From: Bacteroidota bacterium
GTDB taxonomy: Bacteria > Bacteroidota > Bacteroidia > Bacteroidales > CAIXZF01
Direction: 5' to 3'
Assembly: GCA_022709385.1 (NCBI GenBank)
Contig: JAKLIX010000012.1
Location: 1-64,000, forward strand
DNA: 64,000 nt
A program made the position numbers and the translations under genes. Shown piece after piece: positions 61,521 through 64,000 of the stretch. The stretch's first letter is position 1, and the number at the start of each line of letters is the position of its first letter. Under the pieces are notes generated by a model. The model had not been told where the DNA came from and searched no databases. It was given only the letters and a program-made list of their open reading frames with translations.

Positions 61521-61527
61521 ATCTTTA
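61520..61527 (+). promoter_or_regulatory. -7-like box for the PqqD-like gene
   Basis: TATCTTTA, then CCCATTCTA, resembles the sequence before mrp (TATCTTTACCGATTCTA). It is one base off TAnnTTTG. It lies 16 bp before the ATG at 61544 and overlaps the preceding terminator tail. Confidence 0.35.
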
Positions 61528-61543
61528 CCCATTCTATCCCGAA

Positions 61544-61942
61544 ATGAAGCCGTTTAAAGCCCCTGTAAAGCGCAAACAATCCCCGGAGATCAATTACCTA
61601 ACCCTGACTCCTTATGCCAGGGTAGGCCACAGAATGAACCAGGAAAACATGGTGGAACTCCTGATCCCTAGGTTTAGCTCTCCTTTCCTTCAGAAAGTAT
61701 TGATGAGGGCGACCAATCACAAACATATCCGTATCCGGTTGGATTTGCACGGCTCCGAAACCTGGAAACGCATCGACGGAAACAGCACGGTCTCAGATAT
61801 CTGCAGCGCTCTCTCAGAACAGCCCGGTTTAAATATGAATTTCGTGGAGGACAGAGTAACCCGTTTTCTGACAAAACTTTACACTGAAAAGTATATCGGT
61901 TTTAAGGAGTTCGACCGGCAAGAAGCAACTTCCGGCCGGTAA
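61544..61942 (+). CDS. PqqD-family small protein
   Basis: This 132-residue protein has the Bacteroidetes PqqD-like layout. After a variable N-terminus comes RIRLDLHGSETWKRIDGNSTVSDICSALSEQPG, then VTRFLTKLYTEKYIGF. PqqD proteins bind ribosomally made peptides and hand them to radical-SAM enzymes, but no PqqE-like enzyme or precursor peptide is seen here. Many family members of this type stand alone and may do something else. Confidence 0.72.
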   Translation: MKPFKAPVKRKQSPEINYLTLTPYARVGHRMNQENMVELLIPRFSSPFLQKVLMRATNHKHIRIRLDLHGSETWKRIDGNSTVSDICSALSEQPGLNMNFVEDRVTRFLTKLYTEKYIGFKEFDRQEATSGR

Positions 61943-62086
61943 CAATAGGCACCCACACTTCCTCCGGATACATCAGCCGCAAGTTCACCTGAACTGTCAT
62001 GGGTCATTGACTCTTTCAGGCTGGCAAAACATAAGACCTTTCCCATGCAGCATTTTTCGCCTGACCGGCAATTGGTTCCGGTCATT

Positions 62087-62120
62087 AAAACAAAAAGGGC
62101 GCCCCGCATCGGGACGCCCT
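62087..62120 (-). terminator. Intrinsic terminator of the dockerin/T9SS gene
   Basis: On the minus strand a GC-rich hairpin (AGGGCGTCCC paired with GGGCGCCC around ATGCG, with one mismatch) is followed by TTTTTGTTTT. It lies 22 bp downstream of the stop codon at 62143. Confidence 0.85.
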
Positions 62121-62142
62121 TTCTGTTTCAACCAGATGAATC

Positions 62143-64000
62143 TTACCTGGAGATCACCATCATGCCTGACTTCAGGTAATCTGAAGACTGACCCTTCACT
62201 TCAATCTTGTAGGTATAGATACCGGGGACAAGATTGGATCCGTCGAAGGTCACCTGATAGGTGTTGGCAGCCTGCTCAACATTGTTCACCAGGGTAGCCA
62301 CAACATCTCCGAGGAGGTTGTACACCTTCAGTGTAACAGTACCGTCTTCCGGCAGGTTGTAGACGATTTCCGTCACATCCTTGAACGGGTTCGGGTAATT
62401 GCTGATGCTGTAGCTTTCGACGGCCACGGCCAGTTTCGGATAGGTCAGGTTTACGTTCTGAATCACGGCAGCGTTCCTGTCGCCAAGTTCACTGACACCA
62501 TCCAGCACCAGGGCAAGTTCATCGCTGGTTGCACCAGAGATGCTCCTGCTCTTGAGTTGCAGGGTCAGCAGTACGTCCTTGTCGTTCAGTACCACTTCCT
62601 TCATTGCGTACCATGAGATTCTCAGTTCACCGTTCACGGCAGTGTAGAGGAAGTTGGCCGAAGGAGCGTTGATCACGACACCTTCCACATCTACCAGGTC
62701 CTCAGGATAGCTGAGAATGAGGGAGACGGCACCAATCTTCAGCGTTCCACTGACATGGATCGGCAGCTCGAAAGATTCATTTGACTTGATATTCTTAACA
62801 CCGAGGGTGTTGAGATTTACGGTGGGAGGAGTCTTCACGTAAGGCGGGGTGTAAGAACCGTTCACATCGCCGTAGCAGAGTGCGACAAAGTCATTTGTCA
62901 TATTCACGCTGGTAATGACAACGGTATTGACCTGGAAGACCCAGTCACCAACCGGGAAGGAGCTGATCTGGTTCACGAACCTCTTGGCAACCATCAGGGC
63001 GTCGATGGAGTTCACAACACCGTCACCATTCACATTGGCAGCAGCAACCCTCAGTCCGGTGAGCGGAGCGATGGCGGCAAAGTGCTTCATGATCATAAGT
63101 GCGTCGTTGGAGTTCACACCGCCCCAAGGCTTGGAGGAAGCGGCAGCTACCTGGTAGGTTCCCGGACCATAGTTTTCGAAGAGGTAATAACCGTTCACAT
63201 CCGTAACAGTGGTGGCGATCACCACATTATTCTGCTTCAGGTTCACGGTTACATTGTTCATGACAGTGCCGGCATTGTTATCATAGGTCACCTGACCGCC
63301 GATCGAATACACGGGGCACGGAGCCACTTCAATGTCCTGCATGGCGTAGGCAGTACATCCGTACTGGTTGGTATAGGTGTAGGTAATCGTGTAGATACCG
63401 GAAGCAACCGGGTCGAATACACCGTTTGTTACATACATGCCACTATACTCACCACCAAGGGGCAGGCCACCGGTCAGAACAATCGGGTCGCCGCCAAGGC
63501 ATGCAGGAGCAAACTGTGCAAGGGTCACAGAAGGCAGTGCATACACTGTGAGGCTCTGATCAGCCGAACCGGTACATCCGTTACCGTCGGTGTACATGTA
63601 AGTGATGGTATATGTTCCGGCTCCGTACATGCCAGGATCGAAACTAACAGCCATTACACCGTTCACATAGTAATCACCTCCGGCAGGGGCACCGCCGCCG
63701 AGCACAAACTCGGGAACGTCGAAGCAGACAGAAGCGAAGGGTTGGAGAGAAACAGCAGGATTGGCATATACCATGATGCTCTGAACTGCATAGGCTTCGC
63801 AACCGTTGCCATCAGTATAGGTGTACATGATTTCATGCATACCCACGCCAACCTGTCCGGCATCAAAGTAATCCACCTGGATGCCATCCACATAATACAT
63901 GCCGCCAAGCGGTAATCCGCCCGTGAGCATGAATGCAGGTTCGCCTTCGCAAACACCGGCAAACGGCTCGAGGGTAACTGTGGGCAGCGGCACTACCGTA
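62143..64000 (-). CDS. T9SS-exported multidomain protein with Ig-like repeats and dockerin, 5' end missing
   Basis: The frame runs off the right edge; about 618 residues are visible. Three similar Ig-like repeats of about 74 residues come first (VTLEPFAGVCEGEPAFML, VSLQPFASVCFDVPEFVL, VTLAQFAPACLGGDPIVL, each with YTYTDGNGC or similar). A CNA-B/carboxypeptidase-like domain follows (YSIGGQVTYDNNAGTVMNNVTV). Next is a dockerin type I pair (GGVNSNDALMIMKHF; NVNGDGVVNSIDALMVAKRFV) and a cohesin-like sandwich (NESFELPIHVSGTLKIGAVSLIL). A type A sorting domain ends the protein (ISNYPNPFKDVTEIVYNLPE to PGIYTYKIEV). It is a cell-surface or secreted adhesin-like protein; the ligand is unknown. Confidence 0.88.
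   Translation of the reverse strand, partial: TVVPLPTVTLEPFAGVCEGEPAFMLTGGLPLGGMYYVDGIQVDYFDAGQVGVGMHEIMYTYTDGNGCEAYAVQSIMVYANPAVSLQPFASVCFDVPEFVLGGGAPAGGDYYVNGVMAVSFDPGMYGAGTYTITYMYTDGNGCTGSADQSLTVYALPSVTLAQFAPACLGGDPIVLTGGLPLGGEYSGMYVTNGVFDPVASGIYTITYTYTNQYGCTAYAMQDIEVAPCPVYSIGGQVTYDNNAGTVMNNVTVNLKQNNVVIATTVTDVNGYYLFENYGPGTYQVAAASSKPWGGVNSNDALMIMKHFAAIAPLTGLRVAAANVNGDGVVNSIDALMVAKRFVNQISSFPVGDWVFQVNTVVITSVNMTNDFVALCYGDVNGSYTPPYVKTPPTVNLNTLGVKNIKSNESFELPIHVSGTLKIGAVSLILSYPEDLVDVEGVVINAPSANFLYTAVNGELRISWYAMKEVVLNDKDVLLTLQLKSRSISGATSDELALVLDGVSELGDRNAAVIQNVNLTYPKLAVAVESYSISNYPNPFKDVTEIVYNLPEDGTVTLKVYNLLGDVVATLVNNVEQAANTYQVTFDGSNLVPGIYTYKIEVKGQSSDYLKSGMMVISR

Noticed and set aside
63082-63915. 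A 277-codon plus-strand frame opposite the dockerin/T9SS gene
   Set aside because: It is rich in His, Val and Ile as expected from the reverse complement of the repeat-bearing gene, and it has no recognisable domain.

Overview
The window reads as chromosomal DNA of a member of the Bacteroidota, probably Bacteroidales-like. Several secreted proteins end in a type IX secretion (T9SS) C-terminal sorting domain. Gliding/T9SS-associated genes gldB, gldF and gldG are present, along with DUF4139, DUF4340 and DUF6427 families and a SusC-like TonB receptor. Most genes lack a Shine-Dalgarno site, and several are preceded by the Bacteroidetes sigma -7 box TAnnTTTG, in the best cases with TTTG 19-20 bp upstream. 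I cannot name a genus from sequence alone. I saw no rRNA, no convincing tRNA and no CRISPR array.

Region 1 (1-6.5 kb) is AT-rich and unstable. It holds decayed IS5-type and IS1380-type insertion sequences, an orphan T9SS sorting domain, two large T9SS-exported beta-propeller proteins, a third one cut by the window edge, and many short repeats. Region 2 (6.5-15.5 kb) is housekeeping: mrp-nfu (Fe-S assembly), nadE, two outer-membrane beta-barrel genes, DUF4139-gldB and the comM/yifB ATPase. Region 3 (15.5-16.8 kb) is a RAYT-type HUH transposase with its own inverted REP hairpins, an 81-bp tandem repeat and a yifB fragment. Region 4 (16.8-33.2 kb) has a TonB receptor with a small partner, rpmB, cinA, a universal stress protein, a nucleoside phosphorylase, a sugar transferase plus DegT aminotransferase pair, purC, a PhoH ATPase, a SAM-hydroxide adenosyltransferase and the gldF-gldG-DUF4340 operon. 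Region 5 (33.2-39.7 kb) is a surface-polysaccharide operon with chain-length, flippase, polymerase, two GT2 and ligase genes. Region 6 (39.7-44.8 kb) has an exported superoxide dismutase, rocD, a RES/Xre toxin-antitoxin pair and a UbiD decarboxylase. Region 7 (44.9-57 kb) is a second polysaccharide block with a methyltransferase, polymerase/ligase, two Wzz-like genes, flippase, GT4 and a double-domain GT4, interleaved with purD. Region 8 (57-64 kb) has rnhB, a glucosaminidase, rsmG, an OPT transporter, a PqqD-like protein and a multidomain dockerin/T9SS protein running off the end.

The most unusual content is the set of short repeat families. (i) A core of about 105 bp occurs in six copies. 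Its first hairpin stem changes sequence between copies with matching changes on both arms, and in one pair of loci the core lies in opposite orientations between the same flanking sequences, as if invertible. (ii) A palindrome family built on ATGTG(A/T)CACAT occurs at intergenic sites and also in frame inside nadE, similar in principle to the palindromic elements of Rickettsia. (iii) REP hairpins surround the RAYT gene. (iv) A 130-bp inverted repeat brackets the 689-residue beta-propeller gene.
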